Part shown: positions 22,537-35,400 of the stretch, piece by piece
How the letters are laid out: each line of letters opens with the position of its first letter
Position numbering within the stretch: the first letter of the stretch is position 1
Assembly: GCA_012184525.1 (NCBI GenBank)
Contig: WOFQ01000094.1
Span: forward strand, 1-61,149
Source of the DNA: Xenoacremonium recifei
Lineage: Eukaryota > Ascomycota > Sordariomycetes > Hypocreales > Nectriaceae
DNA length: 61,149 bases
Direction: 5' to 3'
Notes under the pieces: model-generated
The model's input: only the letters and a program-made list of their open reading frames with translations
Databases searched by the model: none
Told to the model about the DNA's origin: nothing
Program-made: the position numbers and the translations under genes

Positions 22537-22919
22537 CGACCTTTAAGTGGTTTTTGAGAGCTATCCCCATCGCGGACTAGAGCCAATATTTCGGCCTTAG
22601 TTTACTCGGAAGCATAGTCGGCCCGTGATGTAAGCTTCGAGAGGTCGCAGCCAGGGGCCGGGACAGTTTGAGGAAGGTACGTAACCTTTCCGACGGGTGT
22701 GTCTTTTAGAGGTGGTGATGACGGTCCACCTTCGATTATCTTTAATTTATTCCAGCTTCTAGATCTTTGTTCTTTCGGTTGCCATATTTTGTGTCTTGAA
22801 TCCGCAAGTTGCCCGATGATACCCCAATAGTTTTCGAAGTCCCGGCCGTCGATACCCCCTTACCCGCAGCTGGCCAGCCGGCGAGCTCCTCGGTACGCCT
22901 TAGCCAGGCAGCCTCAACG

Positions 22920-25900
22920 ATGTTCTCGCCCGGAGCTGCAAAATCCATGGACAATCTCTCGGCATTGTCGCCTGCAGGCCGTGGGGAGTTTCCCTTCCCT
23001 TACCACAGGTTGGTGGCATTTCCGCTGCAGCGAACAAAGGGACCTTGCTGACGGTTTGCGCAGCAGTCGACATGGCCAGATCCAGATGCATCCGAGACCA
23101 GCATCCAGACGAGGCTCCACGGCGAGCTCCATCCATTCGATAGGAGGCGTGCTTGACAGTGCTACAGGCAGCTGGGCAGGATCCGTATATGAGTCGGGGC
23201 AGAATGGTACAGACTAGATCGCGGGCCATTGGCCTCTGATGCGACGGAAGCTGACATCCACGTAGCCATCTCGACCCTCCTCCAGCCCCCAATCGTTCGG
23301 ACCGGTCTACAACCCCATACGTCCGCCCCGGCATCGAGCGCACACAGACCTCCAACGGCGAGAGACATCCCCCCCGTCACGCTCACGAATATTACACAAG
23401 TCAACAATGACGAGTTCAAACCATACCTCTCACAGATCGGCTCTCTGTACGACCAACTACGACGCATGAAGGAGAACGACGAGGAAACCCACAGCCGCCA
23501 ACGCAACAACAGGCAGGACGATCATGCAGAATCACCAAGCGAGGCGTACTTGCGGCCTGGCTCAAGGGCCCGCATGGTTCGGAAAGGGTCATCGGCGTCG
23601 CTATCGTCTATCAACTCGGTCGACTCAACCGGCTCGCTTCGGAGATCCAGTTCGGGCTTCTCGCGGAAACACACGCAAGGCCCGCCTCCGCTTTCTACGA
23701 TCCCGACCGTTTATTTTGACGAAGACTTCCACCTCGAGAACCCGCGAACCTTCGATGTCGTTAGCGAACGGTCCGAGGTAATACGTCCGACCAACGCGGA
23801 CGACGATAAAGGAGGCGCCAACGGCAACGCTGCTGCGCCAAGAAAAGCTCTTGCTACGAATGCCATCTTGCAAGAGAAGCTTTCTTGGTACATGGATACT
23901 ATTGAGGTTCATCTCATCAATTCCATCTCGACGGCGTCGACCACGTTCTTCACGGCCCTCGGCTCTTTGAAGGAGCTGCACTCGGAAGCTGCGGATTCCG
24001 TGCAGCGCATCAAAATCCTGCGAAAGGAGCTTCAGGCTCTTGACGAGGAGATCGCCGCCAAGGGCTTGGATATCGTACATAAACGACGGAGGCGAGCCAA
24101 TTTGCAACAACTCAATGATGCGGTGCTTCAACTCCGGCAGATTGCTGACGGCGTTGTCGGATGCGAAGCTCTGGTAGATCTAGGCGAGATCGACAAGGCC
24201 CTGGCTAAGATTGATGGACTGGAGAAACTCATTGCGGGAGAGCGGATTGAGGCGACGGAGAATGAACCCAAAATCCAACTCCGAGATCTGAGATCGGCAT
24301 CAGCCCTACAAGGGGTCAATGCGGACCTCACCACGCTACGGGCTCGTATCGGCAAGGCATACGAAACCAATTTCCAGAACGTCCTACTGAGTGATCTACG
24401 GCGGCACTCGGAATCGGTCTCTACCCAAGAAATCCTTCTTCGATGGAGCAATGCGGCAACGAGAGCACGAGGCGGACATGCGCGATCGCCGTCCGTCTTT
24501 CCCACCTACCTTACTCTCACTGATGAGCTCAAGTCGAAGCTGCATCCTAACATGGTCGGGCTGTACCGGGCGAAGCATATTGGGACGGCCTGTATAGCGT
24601 ACCGTGAAGCTGTGCTGCGGGAAATTAGGAATCTGATCCGGCGACCGCTGCCCAGTTCCAACGATGATGACAATGAGTCAATGATGTCGGTCTCGACGGC
24701 TAGTGGCGGTCGCCGTCGCTCGAACCAAGAGAAGTCGTCAATTCTGGCGCGGAATTTGAGAGCTTTAGAGCCTGAAGACGGCGAGGAGCTCTTGATCAAG
24801 ATCTATATCGGTGTCACGGAGACGCTGAGGAGAGTCACTACTCAAGTCAAGGTGCTGCTGGAGATTGCTACCTCTATTGCTGACCCAACACCAGGAGATG
24901 GACTTAAGTCACCTCCAATCCGTTCGCCAATCACCAGCCCAAGACCAGATCGAAGCCAGGGCAACCCGTTCAACGCATCTTTCGAGGTCCAAGAGGAGCT
25001 TCACAAGACGCTGGATGTCGTCAATTTGCTCGGACAGGCTGTCGACGTAGCCAATGACAAGATTGTCAAGGTGCTGAAAGTGAGGTCGGAACAGACATCG
25101 CAGCTCTCGCTAGACCTCTTCTTGCGATACTTCACGTTGAACCTCTATTTCGCAAACGAGTGCGAGTCCATTTCTGGACGTAGCGGCACGTCGCTGAAGA
25201 ATGTGGTTAATGGGCACATCAAGGATTACGTGCAGAGGAACCGGGATGCGGAGATGCAGAAGCTGGCTCAAGGAATGGAGTCAGATCAATGGGGAGCAAA
25301 AGACTTTGACGAAAAAAGCAACGGGCTTCTCGATCTCATTATGATCAGCAGCACTCGCGATGCCGTCGAATGGACCGACAGCACGAGGATCTGGATTCCG
25401 TACTCGGAGGCAGGCAGGTCTAGTGAAGACAAAGCGGTGGCTGAGACGAATGGCACAGGCAAAGAGAAAACAAGGATGGCGACTATTGATGCGGAATCCT
25501 TCATCCTTCCCAAGTCGGCCATTTTGTGCATGGAGGGCATTGTCAACTTTTCTCATCTCATCGCGGGTATACCTTCGATGACGGCAGACATCTCGGCGTC
25601 CCTCATGGCATACCTCCAACTATTCAACTCGCGATGCACACAGCTTATCCTTGGCGCAGGGGCTACTCGCTCGGCCGGACTGAAGAACATTACGACAAAG
25701 CATCTCGCGCTTGCATCCAACGCACTCTCCTTCATTGCCACGCTCATCCCTCATATCCGAGAGTTTGTTCGGCGGCATGCGGGCTCTGGTGCAGCCGTCT
25801 CTGGACTCATGGGAGAATTTGACAAGATTAGGAGACTACTCCAGGAGCACCAGGACAGCATCTACCAGAAGCTGGTGGAAATTATGAGCGGGCGAGCGGC

Positions 25901-26461
25901 CATCCACTCGCGGACAATCAAGACCACCAACTGGGACAATGGTTCGGGCAAGGTTAACGCGTACATGGAGACGCTGGCTAAGGAGACAACAACCCTGCAT
26001 CGCGTGCTCACAAAACACCTACCGGAGATGTCAATCCAGATGATCATGCTCCCTGTGTTTGCTAGCTACAGGGACCAGCTGGGGTCGAGCTTTAACGAAG
26101 TCGACCCGAGGACAAAGGCTGGTTTACAAAGGTTCGTAACTTTGCCACTGCGGAACTTATACAGTGTGGCTAACTTGGCTCTAGCATGCTCAATGATGTT
26201 GAGTTCCTGACGCTCAAGCTCTCAAAGATCGAGGGCTTTAACGACACAGGGGAGTATCTCAAGAAGATTATCAGCAAAAAGGAGGTCAACGAGAAACCAG
26301 TTGAGGCGCCCCCACCGGCAGAGGCATCGAGCAACGGCACAGAGGAGGGCAAGAAGGAGGAGGAAACGGCGTCGGCCGAGAAGCCAGCCGAAGAGGCCAA
26401 GGAGACCAAGGAGAACGGTGAGGAGAAGCCAAGTACTCCTCCGGCATCCACAACCAATTAG
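22920..26461 (+). CDS. VPS54: GARP complex subunit Vps54
   Basis: Exons 22920-23008, 23064-23206, 23266-26131 and 26185-26461 give 1124 residues; introns are 55, 59 and 53 nt with GCTGAC or GCTAAC branch sites. Vps54 is a subunit of the Golgi-associated retrograde protein tether, which captures endosome-derived vesicles at the trans-Golgi. The N-terminal 220 residues are Ser-rich and disordered (RRGSTASSIHSIGG). A Vps54-type coiled-coil region follows at about 285-403 (EVHLINSISTASTTFFTALG and on). The conserved C-terminal region near 863-911 contains FNSRCTQLILGAGATRSAGL and ITTKHLALAS, characteristic of Vps54. The last exon encodes MLNDVEFLTLKLSKIEGFND then a Glu/Lys/Pro-rich acidic tail of about 60 residues. 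The start is supported by splicing phase and similarity of the N-terminus to other fungal Vps54 proteins as I remember them. Confidence 0.92.
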
Positions 26462-28171
26462 AACTTCGAGCAGCCAGCCATTGGCTGAGCAAGCTACGCA
26501 TAATGCTTTCTTTTTTCAATTCACAAGAGCGGAGACGAAAGGGGTTGGTTGGGTGTTGTTTCGGGTTATTTAGTTGGCGCCGCATGTATGTACGAGACGG
26601 ACGGAAGACCAAGCAGTGTAACGATAGGAATCAGGCCAGGTAGAAACTCCCGACGAGGAGCAGACGAATCCCGAGGCCATGGCGAGAGCAAGATTACGCG
26701 GGAACCCGTGGTGCGTGCGTGCATGTGAAGGCTGTTTGGCTATCTCGAGCGGCGTCATCGTGATGATAAGTCGGTAAGACAAATGTAACCCCAGACGGGA
26801 ACGCATTGTCTTTCGATTGGTGCCACGCCTGCGCCGCCTCTCCAAGACATGACGGAGGGCGGCATTTCGGGCGCGGGATGGCGCCGAGACATTTGCTGCA
26901 CTCACTCAAGCTGAACAGCCTCCGGGAGGATTCCGCGCAACATCGGTCGATGCACTTACAAAGAATCATATCCAAGATTTCCACAGCTGATCGGCAGTTT
27001 TTCCCCTGGTCTCGGGCGGGACGGGTTGCTGGCGCGCGCGCTGCTGATCTGATCGCCCAGCCCATCTCGGTGATGCACCCGAGGGCGACGATCGCCCGCC
27101 TAGAGGATCTGCGATCGGTGATGAGATGAGAAGAGGAGCTGGAGATGCAAGGGGGTTGCGCGTCTGTGTTGTTGTGAATGAACATACTTTCTGTCCACGA
27201 TGATACTTTTGAGAGTTGAGGTTGCGAATGGAAAGGCTATTGGCAGAGGGAAAAAAGAAAGAGAGTTTGAGGCGGCCTGTCAATGCCAGCAGCACACGTG
27301 GTGCTTATTCTTATCAGCCCTCACAAAGCCGTTGCGAAAGTCAATTTCTGACAAAAGTCAAACGCACCACCACAAAGGCAAGGCGCTTTGTTCACGAGTC
27401 TAAGTCTATTCCACGGGATGTGGCGGCGGCAGGACACGTCACTCTTCTCCAGTATGATATAATAAAAGCAGACATTACATCACAAAAGGGCAGCAGCAGC
27501 ATTGTTTCGTCTTAACGATGACATTTTTTCTATTTTGTTCCAAAAGCGGGATGTTATCTATCCCAGAGCCTCACGGACCCTACAAGTATGTACAAGAAGG
27601 TTTACCGCGCGAAAAGTGGTTTTGTCAAAAGTTCTTTCAATGAGCGTAAGAATATGTAGTGAATGAAAAGCGAGTGCCAGCCTCGACCCCCCTTGCGTGG
27701 GAGGCGTTGTCCCAAGAGGGTCATCAAGCCTGTGATGATAGGTTGGTCTGAACATGGCGACCTTCTTGATCTTGTCATTTTTTGAGTGGGCTCTGTTTTC
27801 CGTTGTTTGTTTATTCTCTTGTCCGTGTGCCAAAGAGACCCTTTTGTGTGTGTTTTGTTCCCGTTCTAAAGCGCCGACTTGCTCCGCCCGAAATGTCTAT
27901 AACCCGGATTTCCCGCTTTCCCTTGAAAAAAGCCTCGGCGCCATCGTGAAGCGCTGCGAGGGGTATCTTGAGTGTGAAGTGTATGTAAAGGTGAAAAGGA
28001 TGAGGAGGAGGTGGTGGTGGTGGTGGTGTGGTGTTGTCGTGACATCGTCAACAAAAAAAGGAGGAGGCGCTCAACGCCATCCTAAGAAAGAAAAACGAGA
28101 TCCTTGCCGGGAGCCCCCATACGAACCCTGAGAAGCCCCCGTGGACGAAGAACTTGGTCTGGAGAAGGCAC
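26462..28171. other. Convergent intergenic region
   Basis: Lies between the 3' ends of VPS54 and the secreted-protein gene. A minus-strand open frame at 26694-27185 (Ser/Arg/Cys-rich) has no recognisable domain. A (GGA/GGT)n microsatellite occupies 28002-28033. No gene supported. Confidence 0.5.
28002..28033. repeat. GGA/GGT microsatellite
   Basis: gaggaggag followed by about seven gtg units, in the 3' flank of the secreted-protein gene. Confidence 0.85.
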
Positions 28172-28645
28172 TTAAGCAGATCCGAGGGTCTGGATGAGGT
28201 CGGTCGAGTCGGTGACCTGGGTCTGCACATCGTCGGGCAGGTAGTAGCAGGTGTTGCAGGGGAAGGTCTCGCAGCCGGAGATGGGCGACTCAGAGCCGGA
28301 AGGGTACAGCTGCTTGACGTTGTCGGTGTCGCTGGGGTTGACAATGGCAGAGACGTCGAAGTAGGTCATGCCGTTCCAGCCACCGAAGTTGACCTCACCC
28401 AGCATGCCGGGGGTGTTCTCGTCACCCTCCTTGACAGCATAGTAGTTGCCAATCCAGGTATCGGGGAAGGTGACGGTCTTCTCGCTGTTGCCAGAGGTGG
28501 TGACAGAGTCCATGCTATCATAGCCAGGGTTGGCGGTGAAGTAGATGGTGCGGGTGGTGTCATCCAGGGTCTTGAAGGTGACGGTGGCAGCCGAAACCGA
28601 GGCCGCAGCGGCGACGAGGGAGAACAGAGCAGTAGCGAAATGCAT
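28172..28645 (-). CDS. Small secreted protein (157 aa), fungal family
   Basis: A single-exon minus-strand gene. The N-terminus MHFATALFSLVAAAASVSA is a clear signal peptide with likely cleavage after SVSA. The mature part is beta-rich, with a Trp-containing VNFGGWNGMTYFDVSAIVNP stretch and a C-terminal four-cysteine segment (C-x-F-P-C-x-x-C-Y) that could form disulfides. I recall similar proteins in Sordariomycetes annotated as 'DNase1 protein'; I see no nuclease motif and would not trust that name. The leader (acaaacaaacaaccaaccaa upstream of caaaATG) and strong codon bias suggest high expression. A TATA-like element lies about 295 nt upstream. It is probably an extracellular or wall-associated protein. 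Confidence 0.8.
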   Translation of the reverse strand: MHFATALFSLVAAAASVSAATVTFKTLDDTTRTIYFTANPGYDSMDSVTTSGNSEKTVTFPDTWIGNYYAVKEGDENTPGMLGEVNFGGWNGMTYFDVSAIVNPSDTDNVKQLYPSGSESPISGCETFPCNTCYYLPDDVQTQVTDSTDLIQTLGSA

Positions 28646-28937
28646 TTTGTCTATTGGTTGGTTGTTTGTTTGTTTCGAGTTGATTGAGGTGTTCGTGAGT
28701 TGTGCTGTCGTCGAGACAAGGGGTTGCTGGTAGTTGCAGGAGCTGGTAAGCTGGTGGTGTTTCAAGGAGAGTGTTTCTTGGAGCAAGCTCTCAAAGAGTA
28801 TATCTAACTGGACTTCTAAAGGAATGAGAAGCTGCAAAGATGATACGAAGGAATGGTCGTCCGAAGACAAGTGCGTTTGAAACAAATGACAGTGATGGGG
28901 TTGACGAGAGGTGGGAAAGGGGGAGGAATGGGCGCGT

Positions 28938-28947
28938 CGTTTTATAA
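28938..28947 (-). promoter_or_regulatory. TATA-like element for the secreted-protein gene
   Basis: The minus strand reads TTATAAAAC here, about 295 nt before the ATG at 28645. Position and sequence fit a TATA box with a leader of roughly 250 nt; not proven. Confidence 0.4.
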
Positions 28948-31900
28948 CAGGATCCAGCAGCATCGCGCTCCCGCCCACAGGACCCTGCTCACTGCTATTC
29001 CAGGCGACCGGGATGGAGGACAAGGGCGGGCTGGTACCTGACGCTCGCTCAATGACTAGCCAACTAGCCAGGTGTGGGTGGACACATCATCCACCATCCT
29101 GGCCTCCCATCCCACATCCCTCCTCCTCGCCCACACCCACAAGCACATCCACACCCTCCGGAACCATCTGCCGTGAGAGTCAAGCAGGCAGATTGTAGGC
29201 CTCAACTCATTCAGTGCCGTCCGTCAAAGAAAAAAGAAGCGCCGGTCCGCACGAGGTGGTGGGGTCGGAACCGCTGGTCTTGTCGAACAGCCGGACTCAA
29301 AGGTTGAACACTTCCGACACACCAAGACGCCACCGCCCGGGCAGAGGACCACAGGCCAATTGGCTTTGACGGTGGAGACGCTGGCTCTCTGCCAGCACAG
29401 TGAGGGTCTCGCCAAGCACTGACTGTGCTTGTTCACTCGTTGTCGTTTGTCTCCTCGTCGCGCAGCCGACGCACCCTCACTCGAGGAGCAGCGGCAGCAG
29501 TAAACTTGCTTTTTGCCGCGCGACTCTCTCAGACGCGGCCTCAGCCTGCCACGCCGTCAAATGAACGCTTGTCTCGCTGGTCTGGTCTGATCGCTGGTTG
29601 TGTGAGATTGTGTGTCTGGGGCCGTTTCCGTCTGCCGTCCTCCCTTTGGCCGCCCCTGGTATGGTTGTCGCAAGTGCAGGCTTGGCTTGGCCGCGGGCCG
29701 CCCAGCCCAAGTCTCACCCGGACCGCCCGCCTGGGGAAAACAAAAGGCTTGTGAGGAGGGAAGATCGATCCCTTGGTTCTACCCTCCCCTCAGTGACCGT
29801 CTTTGAAACGGTCGCGCTCAACTCAAAGAAGGGCCCTTTCTTCTTCTTCTTTCATTTCGCAGCTCTCCTCTCCTTGCTTGTACATTGTTCCCTCGTCCAT
29901 TGTCGTTAAATTTGGCCAATTTGCTGCCCGTCAGCACTGAAGCAGTTCGCCTGGGGTACATCCTCGACCATCACGCCGCACCGTACGAAAACAGTCCCAG
30001 CCCAGCCCCGGTCAAGCATGGCCAGCCTGTCAGGCATCGGAGGCTAGGGCAAGGGCGCTGTGTCAGGACTCTCGGCCTTCGCCAGGGAGTGGCTATCCCA
30101 CCTCCCGGGCCTTCTCGGCCCCCTTCTAGCTGCGTTCTCACAGGCGCCGGTCCCTGACTAGCTCCGCGCGATTGGTCCCGACATCGCCACTTGTGCCTGG
30201 TACCTGACATGAAATCCATGTGGTCGGCTCCTAGAGGCTTGTCTCCCGGACGGATTCCTTGGTGTGGTGTGGGAGGAGCCTCGGGGCCTGTCAGTCAGAC
30301 TCTGTTCTGTCAGCCCAGAGCCGGAATGTGCTCTTGTCATGTGCGCGCCCCTTACAGTAAGACAGCGAGTCGTCCTTCATTGCACACGCTCTCTCATTCT
30401 CTCCGGTCGCGTGCGATTCTGATTCTTGGCCACCGCCCGAAATGCCTCGACTTGGACTTGTCCGCCGACAGACGACACGTGGAGCCAGTCGGCCTGAATC
30501 AGGCAAAGCACAAGACGTGAACCGCAATTGCAACCGAGATCCGCTCCTTGCTCGCTGGTTTTGCGGATGCCTCGAGTCCACCAGAGGGACTAGATCGTGA
30601 GAAAGATCAGAGGCAAAAAGACGCCGTCCTTGGCGGTGGGACACGCCGCTGCTATCTCCCACGTTTCGGCAGAGCTTGCAGAGCGCGCGGGACCGGCGAT
30701 CGATCCTGTGCTTGTACGCTGGGGAAGAATGCTCTCCGGCGGCCTGGACCATGATTCAGTACAAGTACGTTGCGCCCGGAGCTACTTCGTCTTCCGGAGA
30801 GATAGCAAGCAGTACTAGATGCTCCGCCTGGAGTCGTTAGTCGTTGCCAGTCCGTCAGGCTCGACTGTTCACAGCCCCCTCGCTTGTTGTGCTCGTGGGA
30901 CTTCCACCTGGGTCGTGGAGAGGACCCAGAAAGCCTCACGAATAAGCACCATGGAACCCTGCTTGGTGCCCGGCCAGGCCCTGGTCAAGCTGGTTGTCGT
31001 CTCTCTCCGCTTTGTACCTGGCGATCTGCTCCCGCGGCGAGGGTCAGCCCTGGCAAAAACTTGGCATCCTGGTATCCTGGCATCCTGGCCCTGGAACCCT
31101 GCCCTGCGGATGCCACGGTCGTCCTCCCGCGTTACCAATCAACATTCCCATCATTGGACAGACCGTTGTGCGTTGTTTCACTCCCGCGCCTTTCCGCCAT
31201 CCGTCCGTCCCATTGTTTGCTCTCCAAGTGCCCGCTAGAACCAAACACATGAAAACTCTGTCCCCTGGCCAGGCTCCTGGTCTTGTTTGCCCTGGCGATG
31301 GCGACTGAGAGCACGAACAGAACCAGCGGTGGGGGGCGCTTGCAAAACTCTGCCCTGACGCTTGATGCCTTCCATACCAGTCGAGGTACCGACAGAGAGG
31401 CACCGACGATGTCGACGTCTCCTCTATACTCGATAGGATAGAGTCCCGAGAGTCTCTCGGAGGGCCTCGGCACATCCGTTTCTGCGAACGGTTCACGCGA
31501 TGCAAGGCCCTAACTGCCCTTCCAGGCTACGGTTCCGTGACGGCGCCTCAACCGGTTCGCGCAAACGGAGAGATTTCCAGCCACTGCAGTAAACGGCGTC
31601 TGTCTCTGCGAGCCCTGAGATCCTTCGAGTATGGACGCCGTTTGGTTCCTGGTGCCACGCGTCAGTGATCCGGCTCCACACGTACACAATTTTTCCAGCC
31701 CTCGGGCTAGTGCAAATAGTGCACCATGTTCGGTGCTTGAGCCGTCTTATGTGCTCATCACTATCGCCTCCGATTGGCTCGAGTCGGAGTTGTGCACGCG
31801 ATGTGCAATCATCCGACGTTCAGCCATGCACAAGCGCCGTCGCGGAACGGCCGCCAAAACGGACGAGGACACTGACTTTCCGGGCACGTCTTCCATCGCC

Positions 31901-34809
31901 TCGAGAACGTCTGTCAGTCGGCTGGCAGAATTCGGGCCAGGCACACACGCCAGGTACCCTCTTCTGCTGTCGTGGCACGCCGAGACTCGAGTTGCAACCC
32001 TCTTGCTGGCATCGCTTACAGTCATGTGGGCCGAGCTTTGCAATAGTGTATGTTTGTTCCCTCACAGTAGAACATCGTCCCGGCTCGCCTCGACTCGGTG
32101 AGCGACGTCGGCCACGCTCCGAATGTGCAAGGCGAAGCCCAAGATAAGCGGACCAGTCCCTGTAGCTCTGGTGTTCTCGACGATGCGTTGTTCTTGGACT
32201 TGCGAGTCATTGGGCCTTTGTCGAACCATCGTTGGCGAGACCGGCATGAGAGGACGTCGAGATTCTGGGGGTCTCGCGGCCTCCCACTCCAGGATCGTAG
32301 ATGTTAGGCGGTACGGAGTACGGAGTATTCCAAGCCGTGTTGTCCATCAAACTTGGTAGACCTTGTCTCTCGCACGAAGTAACGTCCTTGGCTCTTTCCA
32401 GACCACATCTAGCTTTCGACAAAGATCATATCATGATGTTAGTTCTCGACTTGTTAGTGTAAGATAGCATCATTCACGTAGCAATGCGCCCGCAGTCCGG
32501 ATACTGGACGTGGGCACCGCGAAGAGTGTGGTCATTCAAGGTGCAGCGGAGCATACAATGGGTAACGGAGAGGCACTTTCTTGCACTTTTGCAAGGCAAC
32601 ATGAGCCATTGACAGTCCGGATGCACGGAGAGACGGAGGCATATTCCTGGTTTCCATCACCATCGGTCCGTCGCGGACGAAGATCGCCCACGCTTTGTGA
32701 AATAGCTTCTGCCTGGAGTCATTCCGACTTGATTCAGGTCTGGTTGCTCAAAGTGCATCGCCGTTCTAACAGCGGAGTCTATGTGGGCAAGTTGGTGTAA
32801 ACCGGAGAAGGACTTTGGTAGTCTTCGGCACTTTTCACAAGGAACGACGACACTTGTATACATGATAGTTAGGTAGACAACCTGCAGGCGGGGTAGGGAC
32901 CTTGGTTCACAGTCGACTTTCAACGGATGGTTCATCCCATGAGGCAGACTCATTGCAATCGATGTCTGCTGTTGACCGCTTAGTCATGGAATTGTGAGGC
33001 CAGTTTGCAGAGGGGTCTGTGTTGGGTTTTTGGGGAGTCTCTTCATTGCTTTTTCTTGTCTCATCGCCACACCATGATGCAGCAGGTCTGACAATTCCAG
33101 TGTCTGAGCGTTCAGTAAATTTTCTGCCTGGTTCGTCGTGAAGATGCAATATTCACTCAGCAGAGTTTTCACGCGCTAGAACATCTGTTCCAAGGCAATG
33201 GTGGTGAAGGCCCCAGCGAGTGGCGACCACAAGAAGCACTTGCTCCCTCGCTCGAATTCCGCACATCAAGAATTCTCACGTTGCATCCAGGTGCGTGCCG
33301 GCTCGGCATGATTACACATGCTCACAAAAGACAAGTTCTCGTTGTGTGACTGTAAGTGCTCCGCCGATCCAGTGTTGCTGCTAGTCGGGCGTCGAGCCCA
33401 AAGGATTCTGCCGGTTCATTGGTCTGGATGCGAGTCCCACACCGACTGGGTGAGAGAAGAGTTGAGAGCGTTCTCCAGAGCGTTCAGCCTAGGGTTACCT
33501 CTTCCGGCAACTCGCCCTCACATCTTGCTTGAGGCCCAGGAAACAGAGTTCACGTCAGCGCCGGAAAATCCCTCAACCTTGGATGCAGCCGAGCTCCGTG
33601 ATCCAAGCAAGGGTACAAGGTACATCGTCCTAAAAGCGCGTCTCCAAAGGTCTCTTTGATAAGGAAGAAAATTTCGTGCCTCGGTGTCAGGCATTTGGTA
33701 TTGGTTGAATGTGTCCGTAGTAGCAACGGGGAATTTGTCATAGCAGGCACTGGCCCAACAGTGCCAAAGAACACAGGCCCGCGTAGTGTAAATGCGCAGC
33801 AGTGACTGAAGAGGCAGGTATGTTCAGCAGGAGTCGTCTTCCAGGCAAGCAGGCAACTTTGAGCGGCTGGGAATTCCACGTGTTGTGAACTTTCTGGCGA
33901 GGGCGGGAATGCGACAGGTCAAACCATCAAGGGAACAGGCATTGCTGAGAGGCCTATCACGATATCGAGAGATACGTTGAGCCAATAGAAGAGATGTAGG
34001 ACTTCCTTTAGAGCGTGACGGTTCGGGTGTCTCGCGTCACAGCCCGCCGAACAGGGCGGCCGCAGAGTGTTTCCTCTTGTCGCCTTGGGCGTCACTCGAC
34101 AGCCATTCAAGTGCTCATCAACGTCAATAACCGAGAACATGTTCCGCGCCTCGCTGGGTAGTTCCGTCAGTCTTGCAAACACGGCAGAGGGTCCTCATCG
34201 GTCCATCATGCTGCATGCGTCTGGGTGGCGCGCCCATTGTTGGGGTCTCGAGGACGACAGCAATCTCGCCAGGATGGAAATGGGAGGCAAAAAATGATGC
34301 AGGAGCCGAACTCTTTGAATCATTAACTGTTGCGTTGCTTCTGGAGAGTTCCGATAACTCAAGACGATCAGAAGAGGAGGAAAAGGGGCTTGTTCTCCTC
34401 ATCTAGAAGAGGGGAAGGTCAACCAGCACCTTCCTGCCCACGATCCTCCTCACGTGACCCATTTTACGGCCATCCTGCCTCTCTGGCTGCCCAACACGAC
34501 TCCGGCTTCTACAGCAATATTGACTTGTACCGACGTGCACAGATCATTGCCTCCTTGATTTATGTGTTGGTCGCTCAGACGCCTCTGTTTCTGGGCGTTT
34601 TGAGATGCAACGTCTCACAACCTTGATGGCAATAGAAGCTGGTCCATGCATGTGGCAGCGCTCAAAGTTGGAGGCTGCCATGCTTGATCGTTTGTAACGG
34701 CTTTCGCAACAATCCGTGGACCCTGTGAGCCAAAACGCAAACATTAGCATCTGACGTATACAGACTCTCCTCGAGACCCTGATCTATGTTCACTGGCGCG
34801 ATCTGTGAA

Positions 34810-35400
34810 AATGCCAAGCCGCAACTCGATCTCAGGACGTTCAATGAAGATAGATCCCCAGATTAGCATCATGCCCGCGATGTCGATCACCACGCCTTCA
34901 CGGAAACAACAGGATTCTGATCACCCGTTAACAACGTGCTCTACAATTAATTCTCCGCTGCAATCGTCTGTTTCCGTGCCAGGTGGAGTGTCCGCCATCT
35001 GGATCGGCAGGCAAGGCCTCCAGACGGCAGCTCACATTCCAAGCGTCATGTCTCACTCGTCCGAAACTCTCGGCCTCGCGGATTACCGAACAAGCTTTCC
35101 AGCGTGCGAGCTTCAGATTCGTCCACGAAGAGCTGACAGTGGGCGGCTCTGACCTGCGGCACAGCAAAGCTTACAGCTGAGAGCAATCCTTCTCGGAGAC
35201 CCAGATGCATCTACGGAAAGGCTCGCGGGACCGAGGCTCTGCATCCATTCCTCCCTCAACACTCAGCTCCATTGACCTCAGAGGTCGCCAGCCTGATGAC
35301 GAGTCGGATACCCCGGCTATCGGATGCTTCCGGACGCTGGTGTCCGACAACTCGAATCATGCTCTCTCTTCTATGTTGCAAGAGACTCGCAGATGATCTC
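34810..35400 (+). other. Weak coding-like stretch, possible remnant
   Basis: From ATG at 34810 a frame reads MPSRNSISGRSMKIDPQISI and continues to about 35152; an adjacent frame then reads MHLRKGSRDRGSASIPPSTL from 35205 to 35396. Composition (Ser/Pro/Thr-rich) resembles the disordered N-terminus of a fungal regulatory protein. No domain and no clean splice join were found, so this may be a remnant or chance. Confidence 0.15.

Noticed and set aside
23229..23265. Start of VPS54 within the long continuous frame at 23229
   Set aside because: That codon is TTG inside an intron (23207-23265); phase and the Ser-rich N-terminal exons place the start at 22920.
26694..27185. 163-codon minus-strand frame downstream of VPS54
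   Set aside because: No motif, composition of chance frame, lies in a 3' flank.
31631..32147. Two overlapping ~160-codon frames
   Set aside because: They overlap in different phases, are Arg/Ser/Thr-rich and show no domain; most likely chance.
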